Numbered from the stretch's first letter, positions 19,352 to 30,997 are shown. The stretch: 64,000 nt of DNA from Proteus mirabilis ATCC 29906 (GCF_000160755.1 NZ_GG668576.1:452332-516331), one strand, 5' to 3'. Notes: generated by a model not told the origin, from the letters alone. Program-made: numbers and translations.

Positions 19352-19401
19352 TTTGACTGACTAGTAAGCTGAAAAACGTTAAGTCAGCTTTAATTAATAA
19401 T

Positions 19402-19436
19402 AAAAAGCAGATACCTATGAAGTATCTGCTTTTTTT
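19402..19436. terminator. lpp terminator
   Basis: AAAAAGCAGATAC pairs perfectly with GTATCTGCTTTTT around 7 bases and runs into seven T. The A run on the other flank makes it usable for the convergent ldtE transcript. Confidence 0.93.
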
Positions 19437-19455
19437 CATTACTGAATATCAATCA

Positions 19456-20373
19456 TCAATATGCGGTTACATCGACCGGTATACCTGAACGACGAATAAT
19501 TTCTGCATCCACTTTTGCTTTATCCACTTTGCCACTTTCATACCAAGCCGTAAATTGTTTAGTAAACGTTAGGGGCATCGTCTGGGGATCGTCATCTTCA
19601 TTTTGTGAGAGTGGTTGGTGCACTTCAATAAATTGCTTACCATCTGCAGTCTCAGTAAATTTAATCGGTTTATTGATCACTTGAACCCGACTGCCTTTGG
19701 GTACCACATTAAACAGTGTTTCAATATCATCAGGACGTAATCTAATACAGCCAGAACTCACTCTTAAGCCAATACCAAAATCGGCATTAGTACCATGAAT
19801 AAGATATTCACCACGACTGTGCGCTAATCTTAACGCATATGCCCCCATTGGATTATCTGGCCCTGCTGGTACCACTGCCGGTAACGTGATCCCCTTAGCC
19901 GCATAATTTTTACGAATATTGGCTGTCGGCGTCCAAGTCGGATCTTTAATCAATTGAGAAACAGATGTCACCATTTCAGGCGTTTCCCGCCCTAATTGGC
20001 CAATACCGATAGGATAGACATCAACGGTTCCCCCTTCTTTGGGATAGTAATAAAGGCGCAATTCTGCCAGATTAATGACAATACCTTTACGCACGGTATC
20101 AGGTAAGATCATCTGTAAGGGAATTTGTAGTGTTTTGCCCGCTTCGGGTAATAGAGGATCAATACCTGGGTTGGCTTCCATCATATTTAGCAAACCCACT
20201 TGATATTGTGCAGCGATCGTTTCTAAAGAACGTTTATCATCAGGAACGGTGTAAGAAACATTTTCCCCAATGATACGTGAACCATCCGTAGGTAGCAGGT
20301 ATTCATGTGCATAAGTTAAGTGACTGCTCATCCCTAACAGCGATGCACCCAATAAGGTTAACCATTTCTTCAT
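19456..20373 (-). CDS. ldtE: L,D-transpeptidase LdtE (YnhG)
   Basis: 305 residues: a cleaved signal peptide (KKWLTLLGASLLGMSSHLTYA), a LysM-like segment at about 35-90, then a YkuD catalytic domain with the active-site motif HGTNADFG...SSGCIRLRPDDIE. It works in the periplasm. LdtE of E. coli forms 3-3 (meso-DAP to meso-DAP) crosslinks in peptidoglycan; related LdtA-C attach Lpp. Orthology with ldtE rests on its place between lpp and sufE, as in E. coli. Confidence 0.93.
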   Translation of the reverse strand: MKKWLTLLGASLLGMSSHLTYAHEYLLPTDGSRIIGENVSYTVPDDKRSLETIAAQYQVGLLNMMEANPGIDPLLPEAGKTLQIPLQMILPDTVRKGIVINLAELRLYYYPKEGGTVDVYPIGIGQLGRETPEMVTSVSQLIKDPTWTPTANIRKNYAAKGITLPAVVPAGPDNPMGAYALRLAHSRGEYLIHGTNADFGIGLRVSSGCIRLRPDDIETLFNVVPKGSRVQVINKPIKFTETADGKQFIEVHQPLSQNEDDDPQTMPLTFTKQFTAWYESGKVDKAKVDAEIIRRSGIPVDVTAY

Positions 20374-20400
20374 TGTTGATCCCGTGTGTTAGCAATAAAA

Positions 20401-20462
20401 TAAACTGACTATTATCATGATAACATTCTCATCGTTATGATTATCATATAATAAGTCAGTTT
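20401..20462 (-). terminator. suf operon terminator
   Basis: TAAACTGACT at 20401-20410 is the exact inverse of AGTCAGTTTA at 20453-20462, with further imperfect pairing inside. Read on the - strand it follows the sufE stop by about 29 bases and continues into TTTTATT. Confidence 0.65.
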
Positions 20463-20490
20463 AGAACATTAATATGGGATCGGGTAACAT

Positions 20491-20919
20491 TTATGCTACA
20501 GTGTATTCCGAAAAGCGTTTCATTAACCGTGTTACCATAGCGTGTAGCCCTTGAGTACGAGATGGCGTCAAATGACTTTCCAGTGCTAATGTCGAGAAAT
20601 AGTGGTTAACATCAGTGGCGAGAGCTTGCTCTACCGTTTTACCTTGAAAAAGAATAATCACTAATGCCACTAATCCTTTTACAATACCTGCATCGCTATC
20701 ACCGGCTAAGATCAGCTGTTTATGCTCATCTAATTCAACCGCTATCCAGACTTGGCTCTGACAACCTTCAATAAAATTAGCCGCCGTTCTTTGTTCATCT
20801 GTTAATGGTGGTAAGCGTTCTCCTAGCTCCATCATATAGAGATAGCGTTGCTCCCAATCCTGACAACGAGAAAAATTGCGTAATAATTTTGCTTCATCAG
20901 GCAAAGCCGCAATTGCCAT
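20491..20919 (-). CDS. sufE: Cysteine desulfuration protein SufE
   Basis: 142 residues. The sulfur-accepting cysteine is in NFIEGCQSQVW (Cys51-equivalent). SufE takes persulfide sulfur from SufS and hands it to the SufBC2D scaffold. Last gene of the suf operon, 21 bases past sufS. Confidence 0.97.
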   Translation of the reverse strand: MAIAALPDEAKLLRNFSRCQDWEQRYLYMMELGERLPPLTDEQRTAANFIEGCQSQVWIAVELDEHKQLILAGDSDAGIVKGLVALVIILFQGKTVEQALATDVNHYFSTLALESHLTPSRTQGLHAMVTRLMKRFSEYTVA

Positions 20920-20940
20920 GAATAACCTCTTTTTTAATTG

Positions 20941-22182
20941 TTAGCCTAATAGTTTTTCAATGCGTAACAACGCATTAACCAGTGCATCAATATCCGCTTT
21001 ATTATTGTATAATCCCAACGAAGCGCGACACATGGCAGGAACCTGATAATAGTCCATAATTGGCATCGCACAGTGATGACCCGTACGAATAGCAATACCA
21101 TAGTTATCAAGAAAAGTTCCCACATCATAAGCGTGATGCTTACCTAAATTAAATGCTATCACACCTTGACGCGCTTCATTACCATAAAGCGTTAATGATT
21201 TTACTTTGGTTAATTGTTGTTGTGCATATTGCATTAAGCTATTTTCATATGCAGCAATCTTATCCATACCAAATTGAGCAAGATATTCCAAAGCTGCCCC
21301 TAAGCCAATGATACCGATAATATTAGGCGTTCCAGCTTCAAATCGCCACGGCGCATCTGCGTAGGTAATATCACCATTGATATGCACATGTTTTATCATA
21401 GCGCCACCCCCTTCCCATGGAGGTAATTCATCAAGTAGCGCTTTTTTGCCATATAGCAAGCCAATCCCTGTCGGACCATAAAGTTTATGGCCACTACATA
21501 CAAAAAAATCACAATCTAACGCACTAACATTGATAGCTTGATGCATCGCACTTTGTGCCCCATCAACTAAAATATGTAACTCACCCCCTTGCTGAGCCGA
21601 ATACTCTCTAGCTTGGCAAATAATTTCAGCAATAGGATTGACGGTTCCCAGTACATTAGACTGATGAGTGATCGCCAGTAACTTAGTTCTGTTATCAATT
21701 AATTGGGGTAATTGCGCTAAATCGAGTTGCCCATTAGCAAGCAGAGGAATAACACGGACATGAAAACCATACTGTTTTGCTAACATATACCACGGCACTA
21801 TATTCGCGTGGTGTTCCATTTCAGTAATGATAATGTTATCACCATCATTTAGGAAACGATGGCTATAACTGTAAGCGACTAAATTGATCCCTTCTGTCGT
21901 TCCTTTTACAAAAACGATTTCTTCTTCACTCTTTGCACCTAAGAAATGTGCTGCTTGCTTACGAACATTCTCCACTAAGGTGGTGGCGTTTGCACTTAAT
22001 GTGTGAATGCCGCGGTGAACCGCGGCATATTGTGTTAAGGCAAACTGTTTTTCACGCTCCATGACACAAGCGGGTTTTTGCGCACTTGCGGCACTGTCGA
22101 GATAGACTAAAGGTTTTTCTTTCACCTGTTGGGAGAGAATAGGAAAGTCATCCCGCGCTTTTTCAATGGAATGTGTCATCAT
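20941..22182 (-). CDS. sufS: Cysteine desulfurase SufS
   Basis: 413 residues (E. coli 406), a pyridoxal-phosphate enzyme making alanine and enzyme-bound persulfide from cysteine. The cofactor lysine is in [11 protein letters not shown] and the persulfide-forming cysteine in RTGHHCAMP. The first two codons are both ATG; the second, at 22179, is better spaced from AAAAGG and may be the true start. It lies 6 bases after sufD. Confidence 0.97.
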   Translation of the reverse strand: MMTHSIEKARDDFPILSQQVKEKPLVYLDSAASAQKPACVMEREKQFALTQYAAVHRGIHTLSANATTLVENVRKQAAHFLGAKSEEEIVFVKGTTEGINLVAYSYSHRFLNDGDNIIITEMEHHANIVPWYMLAKQYGFHVRVIPLLANGQLDLAQLPQLIDNRTKLLAITHQSNVLGTVNPIAEIICQAREYSAQQGGELHILVDGAQSAMHQAINVSALDCDFFVCSGHKLYGPTGIGLLYGKKALLDELPPWEGGGAMIKHVHINGDITYADAPWRFEAGTPNIIGIIGLGAALEYLAQFGMDKIAAYENSLMQYAQQQLTKVKSLTLYGNEARQGVIAFNLGKHHAYDVGTFLDNYGIAIRTGHHCAMPIMDYYQVPAMCRASLGLYNNKADIDALVNALLRIEKLLG

Positions 22183-22188
22183 GCCTTT

Positions 22189-23496
22189 TTATACCTCTGA
22201 TAAGCGTTGATTTATTCTCTCTAGAACATGAGTTTTGATCACACTATTTTCTAATGATTCCGTTAATTCGGCAGCAAATGCATGAATGATCATTTTGCGA
22301 GCTTCACTTAACGCAATACCTCGTGAACGTAGATAAAATAGTTGCTCATCATCAATACGCCCAACCGTTGCACCATGACTACATTTCACATCATCAGCAT
22401 AGATCTCAAGTTGTGGCTTAGTATCAATTTGTGCTTTATCACCTAATAACAAGTTGTTATTGGTCATTTGACCATCTGTTTTCAGCGCTTGAGGGGTGAC
22501 TGTGATCATGCCATTAAATACGGCTTTCCCTGCATCCATTGCAATACTTTTATGTAATTGACGGCTTAGGCAATTTTTCTCACCATGCACGAGCCAAGTA
22601 CGAGTATCGGCAATTTCGTTCGCTTTGGGTAATACCACACTATTCATTGATAGCTCACTGTTCTCACCCGTCAGTGCAGCGCTAGTATGATGACGACTCA
22701 GTTTATTCCCCAACAAGAATGCGTAACTATTAACACGAGCATCTCGTCCAATGCTTAAATCGTTATGGGCAAAATGTTGGCTAATGCCATTTTCAAAACC
22801 AAGTTTAATATGGTTGAACGAGGCATTATCACCAATAGTGGCGGTTAATCTCGCCCCGGTAAAATGACGGTTTTCACCATCACTACTAATATAGTGTTCA
22901 ATCACTTGCATCTGAGCATTAGCGCCAACATCAAGATGGAAACGATAGTTAGCACTGTTAACTTCTTGCCCTGCATGACCTTGTGTAATATTAAGGATAT
23001 AAAGCGGTTTATCTGCCACTACGCCTTTTTTCAAGGTAATGAATAGCGGCTGTTGCGCTAAACTTTCAACTAAATGCAAGAACACTTCACCATTAATGGC
23101 TTGCGGTAATTCACTTTGGTTATCCAGTAATGTCACTTGGTATGGACCAAAATCTTGACTACTTTCAGCCGGTGAAAATGCACCATTAACCATCACGATA
23201 CGGTAGCAATCAAATGAGAGTGCCCGTTGCTCAATTAAATCTTGTACCTCAAAAGGTGGCAACATTTGATATTGCTGACTGAGCGTCTCATCTAATGGCG
23301 TATAATGCCAATCTTCGTGTCGATAAGCTGGAAAACCCACTTTTTCCACTTGTAGCCAGTGATTACGTGCATTTAAATTATCTTCCCCTTTACGCTGTTG
23401 ATATAGCGCAGAGAATTGTTTTAATGCCTGTTGATTACGCTGTTCTACTTGATGCTGTTTTTCACGTTTCTCATTGAGGGTCAATAAGCCAGCCAT
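22189..23496 (-). CDS. sufD: Fe-S cluster assembly scaffold protein SufD
   Basis: 435 residues, slightly longer than E. coli SufD (423). The C-terminal beta-helix core shared with SufB is visible (KCSHGATVGRIDDEQLFYLRSRG). SufD pairs with SufB and two SufC to build clusters and bring in iron. Its start overlaps the sufC end by 26 bases with GGAGGAAC in front, so translation is coupled. Confidence 0.96.
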   Translation of the reverse strand: MAGLLTLNEKREKQHQVEQRNQQALKQFSALYQQRKGEDNLNARNHWLQVEKVGFPAYRHEDWHYTPLDETLSQQYQMLPPFEVQDLIEQRALSFDCYRIVMVNGAFSPAESSQDFGPYQVTLLDNQSELPQAINGEVFLHLVESLAQQPLFITLKKGVVADKPLYILNITQGHAGQEVNSANYRFHLDVGANAQMQVIEHYISSDGENRHFTGARLTATIGDNASFNHIKLGFENGISQHFAHNDLSIGRDARVNSYAFLLGNKLSRHHTSAALTGENSELSMNSVVLPKANEIADTRTWLVHGEKNCLSRQLHKSIAMDAGKAVFNGMITVTPQALKTDGQMTNNNLLLGDKAQIDTKPQLEIYADDVKCSHGATVGRIDDEQLFYLRSRGIALSEARKMIIHAFAAELTESLENSVIKTHVLERINQRLSEV

Positions 23497-24217
23497 AACC
23501 TTGTTCCTCCAATTTTTGTGCTAATGAAAAATCACCTGATTTAATGATTTTTCCTTGGTAAAGCACATGCACATAATCAGGTTTAATATAATCAAGGATA
23601 CGTTGATAGTGAGTCACCACGATAAAGGCGCGTTTACCATCACGTAAGCTATTGACACCATTAGCGACAATTTTTAACGCATCGATATCAAGTCCTGAGT
23701 CGGTTTCATCTAAGATACACAGTTCAGGTTCAAGGGCAGCCATTTGCAAAATATCGTTACGTTTTTTCTCACCACCGGAAAAACCTACGTTAACAGAACG
23801 AGTTAACAAATCTTGAGGCATATCCAATAGTTTGATTTTATCTTCAATAAAATCTTCAAAATCAAAGCGATCTAACGGCTCTTGGCCTCGATATTCTCTT
23901 ACCGCATTGACTGAGGATTGTAAGAAAAACTGGTTACTGACACCGGGGATCTCTACCGGATATTGAAACGCCATAAAGATACCTTCACCCGCTCGCTCTT
24001 CAGGCTCTAATTCCAGTAGATCTTTGTTTTTAAAAGTCACACTACCTTCATCAACTTCATACTCTTCGCGACCTGCTAAGGTTGCGGATAATGTACTTTT
24101 ACCAGAACCGTTTGGCCCCATGATAGCGTGCACTTCGCCGGCACGTACTTGCAAATCTAATCCTTTAAGAATTTCATTGCCTTCAACACTGACATGTAAA
24201 TTTTTAATATCTAACAT
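23471..24217 (-). CDS. sufC: Fe-S assembly ATPase SufC
   Basis: 248 residues, an ABC-type ATPase without membrane partner. Walker A GPNGSGKST, signature FSGGEKKR and Walker B LCILDETDSGLD are present. ATP binding drives reshaping of the SufBC2D scaffold. Confidence 0.97.
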   Translation of the reverse strand: MLDIKNLHVSVEGNEILKGLDLQVRAGEVHAIMGPNGSGKSTLSATLAGREEYEVDEGSVTFKNKDLLELEPEERAGEGIFMAFQYPVEIPGVSNQFFLQSSVNAVREYRGQEPLDRFDFEDFIEDKIKLLDMPQDLLTRSVNVGFSGGEKKRNDILQMAALEPELCILDETDSGLDIDALKIVANGVNSLRDGKRAFIVVTHYQRILDYIKPDYVHVLYQGKIIKSGDFSLAQKLEEQGYGWLIDPQ

Positions 24218-24261
24218 AATATATGCCTTCGGTATTTTTATACCCAGAATTTGGTTAATGG

Positions 24262-25758
24262 TTAACCAACGCTATGTTCTAAGCTGATTGCTAATAATTT
24301 TTGTGCTTCTACAGCAAATTCCAGCGGTAATTCTGAGAACACGTCCTTACAAAATCCATTGACAATCATTGAGATTGCATCGTCTTCACTTAATCCACGT
24401 TGACGGCAGTAAAATAACTGATCTTCACCAATACGTGACGTTGTCGCTTCATGCTCTAGTTGTGCTGAGTTATTCATGACTTCAACATAAGGGAAGGTGT
24501 GAGCACCACACTCTGTGCCAATTAACATTGAGTCACATTGTGTGTAGTTACGTGCATTCTGCGCACCAGGTAACACTTTCACCAAACCGCGATAACTATT
24601 TTGACTTTTACCCGCAGAAATACCCTTAGAAATAATAGTTGATTTGGTATTTTTACCGATGTGGATCATCTTGGTTCCCGTGTCGGCTTGTTGGTTACCA
24701 TTGGTTAGTGCCACTGAGAAAAATTCAGCCGTTGAATTATCTCCTTTTAAGATAACACTTGGGTATTTCCAAGTGATCGCTGAACCTGTTTCAGATTGAG
24801 TCCACGACATTTTAGCGTTCTCGCCTTCACAAAGGGCTCGCTTAGTGACGAAGTTAAGAATTCCGCCTTCGCTATCACCGCCAGAGAACCAGTTTTGTAC
24901 CGTGGAATATTTCACTTCGGCATCTTTATGAATGATAACTTCAACAACGGCAGCATGCAGCTGATAGCTATCACGTACAGGTGCTGAACACCCTTCGATA
25001 TAACTGACGTAACTTCCTTCATCCGCAATTAAAATCGTACGTTCAAATTGGCCTGTTTGTGCCGCATTAATACGAAAATAGGTGGATAATTCCATAGGGC
25101 AGCGAACACCTTTAGGAATATAAACAAAGGTACCATCAGAAGCGACCGCCGCATTAAGTGCCGCAAAATAGTTATCGTGGCTAGAAACAACTGTACCTAA
25201 ATATTGGCGTACTAATTCGGGATATTCTTGAATCGCTTCACCGAAGGAGCAGAAAATAACACCATGTTTAGCTAGCTCTTCACGATAAGTGGTAGAAACC
25301 GATACTGAGTCAAAAATGGCATCTACAGCCACTGACTGCCCTTCTCTTACTGGCACGCCTAACTGATTAAATGCGTCTTCAACTTCTTTAGTTAAATAAT
25401 CTTGGGTTTCTTGTGTTGAGACTGCTTCATTGTTACCACTAGCACAACTGCCATTGGCACAACAAGCACCGCAAGATGGCGCTGAATAATAACTATAATC
25501 TTGATAATTCAGCGATGGATAATCTGCTTTTAGCCAATGAGGCTCTTCCATCTCTAGCCAATGACGATAAGCATCAAGACGAAACTCTAGCATCCACTCT
25601 GGCTCATTTCTTTTAGCTGAAATAGCTCGCACAACCGCTTCATTCAACCCTTTATCTAACGTATCGGTTGAGATATCGGTATAGAACCCTTCTTTATAGT
25701 GATGATCACTGAGCCAGCCTTGAACTTCATCACCAATTTCAACATTGCTCTGAGACAT
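24262..25758 (-). CDS. sufB: Fe-S cluster assembly scaffold protein SufB
   Basis: 498 residues (E. coli 495). It is the subunit on which the new cluster is assembled. A Cys-rich stretch at about residues 96-107 ([14 protein letters not shown]) resembles the putative cluster-binding motif, and the C-terminal [22 protein letters not shown] core is conserved. Second gene of the operon, 17 bases after sufA. Confidence 0.97.
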   Translation of the reverse strand: MSQSNVEIGDEVQGWLSDHHYKEGFYTDISTDTLDKGLNEAVVRAISAKRNEPEWMLEFRLDAYRHWLEMEEPHWLKADYPSLNYQDYSYYSAPSCGACCANGSCASGNNEAVSTQETQDYLTKEVEDAFNQLGVPVREGQSVAVDAIFDSVSVSTTYREELAKHGVIFCSFGEAIQEYPELVRQYLGTVVSSHDNYFAALNAAVASDGTFVYIPKGVRCPMELSTYFRINAAQTGQFERTILIADEGSYVSYIEGCSAPVRDSYQLHAAVVEVIIHKDAEVKYSTVQNWFSGGDSEGGILNFVTKRALCEGENAKMSWTQSETGSAITWKYPSVILKGDNSTAEFFSVALTNGNQQADTGTKMIHIGKNTKSTIISKGISAGKSQNSYRGLVKVLPGAQNARNYTQCDSMLIGTECGAHTFPYVEVMNNSAQLEHEATTSRIGEDQLFYCRQRGLSEDDAISMIVNGFCKDVFSELPLEFAVEAQKLLAISLEHSVG

Positions 25759-25775
25759 AATCTGACTTCACTATG

Positions 25776-26144
25776 TTATACCCCAAAGCTCTCACCACAT
25801 CCGCAGACGTTCTGAGCTTTAGGATTATTAAATTTAAACATCTGATTAAGTCCTTCACGGACATAATCAACAACTAAACCATCAATGAATGGCATGGCTT
25901 TTAATGCAACAAATAACTTGGCGCCATTATGTTCATAGACAAGATCGTCCTCTGTGGGGCCTGCTGCAAGCTCAATAACATAACCATAGCCCGTACAACC
26001 TGATGGCTTAATACTTAAGGAAAGTCCCTGACTTTCAGGGTTTTTCTCCACTAATTGGCAAATATGTTTCGCTGCACTATCAGTCAGCACAATGCCTTGC
26101 CAAGCAGTATCATTTAGAGAAAAAGTTTCAACATTGTTTGTCAT
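25776..26144 (-). CDS. sufA: Fe-S carrier protein SufA
   Basis: 122 residues from the ATG at 26144, the E. coli length; GAGG stands 6 bases ahead of it, while the earlier in-frame ATG at 26156 has no ribosome site. A-type carrier: cysteines in KPSGCTGYGY and NVCGCGESFG bind the cluster for transfer to apo-proteins. First gene of sufABCDSE, behind a Fur box. suf serves cluster building under iron lack and oxidative stress. Confidence 0.95.
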   Translation of the reverse strand: MTNNVETFSLNDTAWQGIVLTDSAAKHICQLVEKNPESQGLSLSIKPSGCTGYGYVIELAAGPTEDDLVYEHNGAKLFVALKAMPFIDGLVVDYVREGLNQMFKFNNPKAQNVCGCGESFGV

Positions 26145-26551
26145 TACTGACCTCATTTCGAAAGGAGATTAATATCTTTCCTGACTCTAATGGTAATGAT
26201 AACCCTTATCACTTCAACCCTGTCTTTTGAAAGGATATTATAAAATCGTTTAAAAATTGCTCTTTTTTTGCTTCTTAATTGTTAAAGATAGCGCTTAATA
26301 AATTGAAATGTAACAATTTTTATCTTTTTTCATTACAAAAATAAAACTTTTTTAAATTCCTTTATTTCGCACAATACGCATAAAAGTTGCAAAACAAATA
26401 CATTTTATACCTTTGTCACTGAAATGTAGAGAAAAAGCATAAAAAATCAACAATTGATAATCGCAAAATATTTTCTTTTTATGCTTATACTGATAGGTAA
26501 GATAGCACCACTTTTGTGATAACTTCTTATTGTATTGTGTGCTTTTATGAC
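26145..26551. other. suf promoter region and AT-rich spacer
   Basis: About 400 bases without a gene. The Fur box near 26192 is listed separately. A perfect 11-bp inverted repeat (AAGCATAAAAA at 26435-26445 and TTTTTATGCTT at 26476-26486) could be a weak terminator for the upstream lipoprotein gene. No gene seen. Confidence 0.5.
26192..26210. promoter_or_regulatory. Fur box upstream of sufA
   Basis: GGTAATGATAACCCTTATC matches the 19-bp Fur consensus GATAATGATAATCATTATC at 16 positions and lies 48 bases before the sufA ATG, where Fur control of suf is known in E. coli. Confidence 0.75.
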
Positions 26552-27163
26552 TTATTGATTGATACTAATTGAATTTACATACCTATTAGTACAATCAATA
26601 ACTTCTTGATTATTATTACTTTTATTTTCAGCAATAAATTGTAATTGCCATACACGATTTGTGTTAGTATCCGCAATTAATACCCCTTCATAGCTCACTT
26701 TTTGATTAGACAACTTTCCTTCAAAGAAAATTTGTCGAGCTGGCATTTCTGACACTGTGAAAGGCTTTATTGTTGTTGAAGTTTCTTTCATACCATCAAT
26801 AGTGGAAATATTATCAACGATACCCTGTGCTCCTGAATCAATATCATAACTCATCATATCGTCAAGTTTAAAATAAACTAAACGAACTTCTGATAACTGG
26901 CATACTGGTTTGGCTTGATAAACTAACATCTGTGATGTGACATCTTGGACATGATCAGGTAATAATTGAAAATAGTGTTCTGTATCATCTCTATTTAATG
27001 AGAATGAAGTTGGATACGCGATATTAAACCCCGACATAGTACGTACAGGATAATTTATTATCTCTTCACTCTTATTGTGAGTTGATTCGTTATCACATGC
27101 TGTAAGTAATAAACTACCGATTAAAATAAAAACGCTTTTATAATTTAGAATGGTTGATGTCAT
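26552..27163 (-). CDS. Putative lipoprotein of unknown function
   Basis: 203 residues. N-terminal hydrophobic segment ending in the lipobox LLTAC (Cys near 23) followed by DNES, so it is predicted to be lipidated; Asp after the Cys is the classical inner-membrane retention signal in E. coli. The body is a soluble domain of no family I recognise. A Fur-like site lies 27 bases before the start, suggesting iron control. It lies between suf and menI, a place where E. coli has other genes. Confidence 0.7.
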   Translation of the reverse strand: MTSTILNYKSVFILIGSLLLTACDNESTHNKSEEIINYPVRTMSGFNIAYPTSFSLNRDDTEHYFQLLPDHVQDVTSQMLVYQAKPVCQLSEVRLVYFKLDDMMSYDIDSGAQGIVDNISTIDGMKETSTTIKPFTVSEMPARQIFFEGKLSNQKVSYEGVLIADTNTNRVWQLQFIAENKSNNNQEVIDCTNRYVNSISINQ

Positions 27164-27189
27164 TTTTTCTTACTATTAATAATAATGAA

Positions 27190-27208
27190 GATAATAATTA
27201 TCATTAAA
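27190..27208. promoter_or_regulatory. Fur-like box upstream of the lipoprotein gene
   Basis: GATAATAATTATCATTAAA matches the Fur consensus at 15 of 19 positions, close to the start of the - strand lipoprotein gene. AT-rich DNA makes chance matches likelier, so confidence is moderate. Confidence 0.5.
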
Positions 27209-27313
27209 ATTTAAACTTAAATAAAGATAATTTTTTCACATGACCTCATTTCAATAAATAAAAAACGCCTAAAGTGAAATAATAACCTTAGGCGTCTATT
27301 ATTAATTAACGAA

Positions 27314-27727
27314 TTAAACAATAACCGCAGTTGTTAAACGTGAAATACAAACTTTACGGTCAGCGTCATCAAAAATTTCTATTGACCATACTTGATGTGT
27401 ACGACCTAAATGAATAGGTTTACAGACACCTTTTACAACCCCTTCTTTTACTGCTCGCATATGGTTGGCATTGATTTCTAAACCCACCACTTTTTGTTCA
27501 CCTTCTGTGCATAAATAGCCAGCAATTGACCCTAAGGTTTCAGCTAATACCACAGAGGCCCCACCATGTAATAAACCAAAAGGCTGTTTAGTACGCTGAT
27601 CTACTGGCATGGTGCCTTCAAGATAGTCCTCACCCAGTGCGGTGAGTTCTATACCAAGGTGCCCCACCATATTATTTGGGCTAATATGATTAAGTTGTCC
27701 TAATGTTGTTTTTCGTTTCCATATCAT
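27314..27727 (-). CDS. menI: 1,4-dihydroxy-2-naphthoyl-CoA hydrolase (YdiI)
   Basis: 137 residues, hot-dog thioesterase. The catalytic glutamate lies in [17 protein letters not shown]. It releases 1,4-dihydroxy-2-naphthoate in menaquinone synthesis. Its ATG overlaps the ydiJ stop by 4 bases (ATGA), so the pair is translationally coupled, as menI and ydiJ are adjacent in E. coli. Confidence 0.94.
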   Translation of the reverse strand: MIWKRKTTLGQLNHISPNNMVGHLGIELTALGEDYLEGTMPVDQRTKQPFGLLHGGASVVLAETLGSIAGYLCTEGEQKVVGLEINANHMRAVKEGVVKGVCKPIHLGRTHQVWSIEIFDDADRKVCISRLTTAVIV

Positions 27728-30700
27728 TGCATAATCTCCAAAAGCGCCTGTAATGGATGTTTTAACTCAATATTATCAATACGTTTTACTTGGCTACGAC
27801 AAGAATATCCGGTACTCAAGCAACGTGCTGTAGGGAGTGTTTTCAATGCATTTCCCCATGACAGTTGATAAATTCCCAATGAATTTTTATAGTTATTCAC
27901 TTCATGTCCATAAGTGCCCGCCATACCACAGCACCCCGTAGTTACCACTTCAAGTGGTTGACCATAACGTTGGAATATCGCTTGCCACTGTTGCATACTT
28001 TGCGGTAATGCCGTTGACTCAGTACAATGACTAAAAAGATACCATTTTTCAGCATCTTCGCAGATCTCAATCGGCTCACTGACTAACTGATTTAGCCACT
28101 CATGAACCAGTTGAACCTTAAAGTTACCGCGTTTATCCCCTAATATCTCCCGATATTCATCGCGGTAGCAAAGGACTAAAGCGGGGTCGACTCCTACCAT
28201 CGGAATGGACAACTGTGCAACTCGATTAAGCATCGTTGCTGTTTTTTGTGCAGTTTTACTAAATTGCTGTAAAAAGCCCTTAATATGCTGTGCTTTTCCG
28301 TTAGGTGAAAAAGGCAATAGCACAGGTTTAAAACCAATTTTTTCAATCAACTTAATAAAGTCAGCAACCACTTTGGCATCGTAATAACTGGTAAATGGAT
28401 CTTGTACCACGATAACATAATGGCTTCGTTGCTTTTCTGATAACTGCTCTAACTCTTCCAAGGTCATCGCTAATGCGCTATGTCCAGCTAACTGCTGCTT
28501 TAATGTCGGAGATGACAATAGAGGCAGATCTACCATACCAATAGTACGTTTACTCAACGATTGCACCAATGGTTGCTTAATAAAGAAATTAAACAGACTT
28601 GGTACTTTTGCCATTAACGGTGTGGTGAGTTCGACATTTGCCACAATATGATCTTTTAGCGGACGTAGATAGCGTTGATGATATAACTGAGTAAATTTGG
28701 CTCTAAATGATGGCACGTCAATTTTAATCGGGCATTGTGTAGAGCACGCTTTACAGGCTAAACAACCATTCATTGCTATTTTAACCTCATGAGAGAAATC
28801 ATATTCTCCACGTTTAGCTTTCCATGTATTGCGTGTTTTTTCAATCAGTCCCCGTAAGCTAGGTTTGTTATTTGTAAGACTTGTTTCTAACTGCTGAGGG
28901 CTTACTCCTTGCTCTGTAAGTAGACGTAACCACTCTCTGACTAATGTCGCTCTGCCTTTAGGTGAATGAATACGTTGTCCAGTTATTTTCATAGAAGGAC
29001 ACATTGGACTTTTAACATCAAAGTTAAAACATAATCCATTACCATTACACTCTAATGCACCGCGAAAATCTTCGCGAACCGATACAGGAATGGTGCGATC
29101 AAATGTGCCGCGTTTAATAGCATCGACCTGTTTCATTGGCGCCTCAACCTCGAGAGGAGGACATATTTTCCCTGGGTTAAGTCTATTTCGAGGATCGAAC
29201 ACCGTTTTTATTTGACGTAATTCGTGATAAAGGGTTTCGCCAAAGAATTCTGGACTATATTGCGCTCTAAAGCCTTTTCCATGCTCCCCCCATAGTAAGC
29301 CACCATATTTCGCCGTTAATGCAACAATTTCATCAGAAATGGTTTTCATGAGTTGTTCTTGTTGCGGATCACACATATCTAAAGCAGGTCTCACATGCAA
29401 TACACCAGCATCAACATGACCAAACATACCGTAATTGAGCTGATAACTATCAAGTAATGCCCTAAATTCAGTAATATAATCCGCTAAATGCTCTGGTGGC
29501 ACACAAGTATCTTCAACAAAAGGAATGGGTTTAGCATGCCCTTTAGCATTACCTAATAGCCCTACTGCTTTTTTACGCATGGCATAAATACGGTTAATAT
29601 CGGCGAGGTTATCACAAACCTGATAACCGATAACGCCCCCTTCGCCATTATTCATCAGCTTATCTAAGCGCTGACATAAATCCTCCACTTGTGAGGCAAT
29701 AAGTGTTTTATCATCGCCGGCAAACTCAACAATATTTAGCCCTTGCATATCTTTATCGGGCACATCCGTAATCAATGCATTAACGGAATGCCAGACAATA
29801 TCTTCTCGAGCAAGGTTTAATACTTTGGAGTCAACAGTTTCAACAGAAAGCGCCTTTGCTTTTACTAAAAACGGCGCGTTACGCAATGCGGAATCAAATG
29901 AGTCATACTTCACATTCACTAAACTGCGCTGCTTTGGAATGGGGGTAATATCGAGTGTTGCCTCGGTAATAAAGGCCAAAGTCCCTTCTGAGCCGGTTAG
30001 AATACGCGTAAGATCAAAATGCTTCATGTCATCGCTAAACACATGGCGTAAATCATAGCCCGTTAAAAAGCGATTCAGTTTAGGGAATTTTTCGAGAATA
30101 AGCTGACGTTGTGCTTTGCAACGGGATAATACCGTTTGATATATCCGACCAACAGCAGAATCTTCTTTCGCAATAGTTTCAGCTAAAGCGCTGTCCATCG
30201 CGCGAGTTTCAAGCAATTCTCCGCCTAGCAAAACGGCTCTGACGCCTAATACATGATCGGAGGTTTTGCCATATACCATAGAGCCTTGCCCTGAAGCATC
30301 GGTATTGATCATTCCCCCTAATGTCGCACGATTACTGGTAGACAGTTCTGGCGCAAAAAAGAAGCCATAGGGTTTTAAAAACAGATTAAGTTCATCTTTT
30401 ATCACACCGGCTTCTACCTTTACCCATCGCTGTTCTGGGTTTATCTCAATAATACGTTTCATATAACGAGATAAATCCACCACGATACCCTCGGTTAAAG
30501 CTTGACCATTAGTGCCGGTTCCGCCACCTCTTGGTGTCAAAGAGAGGGAATGAAAACGAGGTTCATCCACTAAACGTGCTACAATAGTCACATCCGCTGT
30601 GGAACGAGGAAAAATAACCGCCTGTGGTAGCAACTGATAAATACTGTTATCTGTTGCCATAGTGAGTCTATCGGCATAAGTGCTCGATAAATCACCTGTA

Positions 30701-30780
30701 AAACCATTTTGTCGGAGTGTATTTAAAAATTCGGTTGTGAGTTCACTGACTTGCGGTGCTTGCGATATACGTGGGATCAT
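27724..30780 (-). CDS. ydiJ: FAD/iron-sulfur D-2-hydroxyglutarate dehydrogenase YdiJ
   Basis: 1018 residues, the same length as E. coli YdiJ. Domains in order: an FAD-binding type-4 domain (about 45-270, [16 protein letters not shown]), an FAD-oxidase C-terminal domain (about 290-540, with [11 protein letters not shown] and WGEHGKGFR), a ferredoxin-like part with [16 protein letters not shown] near residue 670, and a C-terminal cysteine-rich domain with [13 protein letters not shown]. It oxidises D-2-hydroxyglutarate to 2-oxoglutarate. Soluble or membrane-associated. Confidence 0.94.
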   Translation of the reverse strand: MIPRISQAPQVSELTTEFLNTLRQNGFTGDLSSTYADRLTMATDNSIYQLLPQAVIFPRSTADVTIVARLVDEPRFHSLSLTPRGGGTGTNGQALTEGIVVDLSRYMKRIIEINPEQRWVKVEAGVIKDELNLFLKPYGFFFAPELSTSNRATLGGMINTDASGQGSMVYGKTSDHVLGVRAVLLGGELLETRAMDSALAETIAKEDSAVGRIYQTVLSRCKAQRQLILEKFPKLNRFLTGYDLRHVFSDDMKHFDLTRILTGSEGTLAFITEATLDITPIPKQRSLVNVKYDSFDSALRNAPFLVKAKALSVETVDSKVLNLAREDIVWHSVNALITDVPDKDMQGLNIVEFAGDDKTLIASQVEDLCQRLDKLMNNGEGGVIGYQVCDNLADINRIYAMRKKAVGLLGNAKGHAKPIPFVEDTCVPPEHLADYITEFRALLDSYQLNYGMFGHVDAGVLHVRPALDMCDPQQEQLMKTISDEIVALTAKYGGLLWGEHGKGFRAQYSPEFFGETLYHELRQIKTVFDPRNRLNPGKICPPLEVEAPMKQVDAIKRGTFDRTIPVSVREDFRGALECNGNGLCFNFDVKSPMCPSMKITGQRIHSPKGRATLVREWLRLLTEQGVSPQQLETSLTNNKPSLRGLIEKTRNTWKAKRGEYDFSHEVKIAMNGCLACKACSTQCPIKIDVPSFRAKFTQLYHQRYLRPLKDHIVANVELTTPLMAKVPSLFNFFIKQPLVQSLSKRTIGMVDLPLLSSPTLKQQLAGHSALAMTLEELEQLSEKQRSHYVIVVQDPFTSYYDAKVVADFIKLIEKIGFKPVLLPFSPNGKAQHIKGFLQQFSKTAQKTATMLNRVAQLSIPMVGVDPALVLCYRDEYREILGDKRGNFKVQLVHEWLNQLVSEPIEICEDAEKWYLFSHCTESTALPQSMQQWQAIFQRYGQPLEVVTTGCCGMAGTYGHEVNNYKNSLGIYQLSWGNALKTLPTARCLSTGYSCRSQVKRIDNIELKHPLQALLEIMQ

Positions 30781-30997
30781 TTGTTATAGCTCTTTAATCT
30801 AATTTATCCACATTGCTTTATTAAAACTATCTCAATGTATGCCAAGGGGTGCAATAATTTGAATTTGCACTTTCAGACCGATACCTGTTCACCTTATCAT
30901 ACAATTCTGGCAAATTGCGTAGTGACATAAACAACATGATATTTGCCATGTTTATTCATCTGCTTTTAGCATTTTATTCGTGTAGGGATTTAAAATC

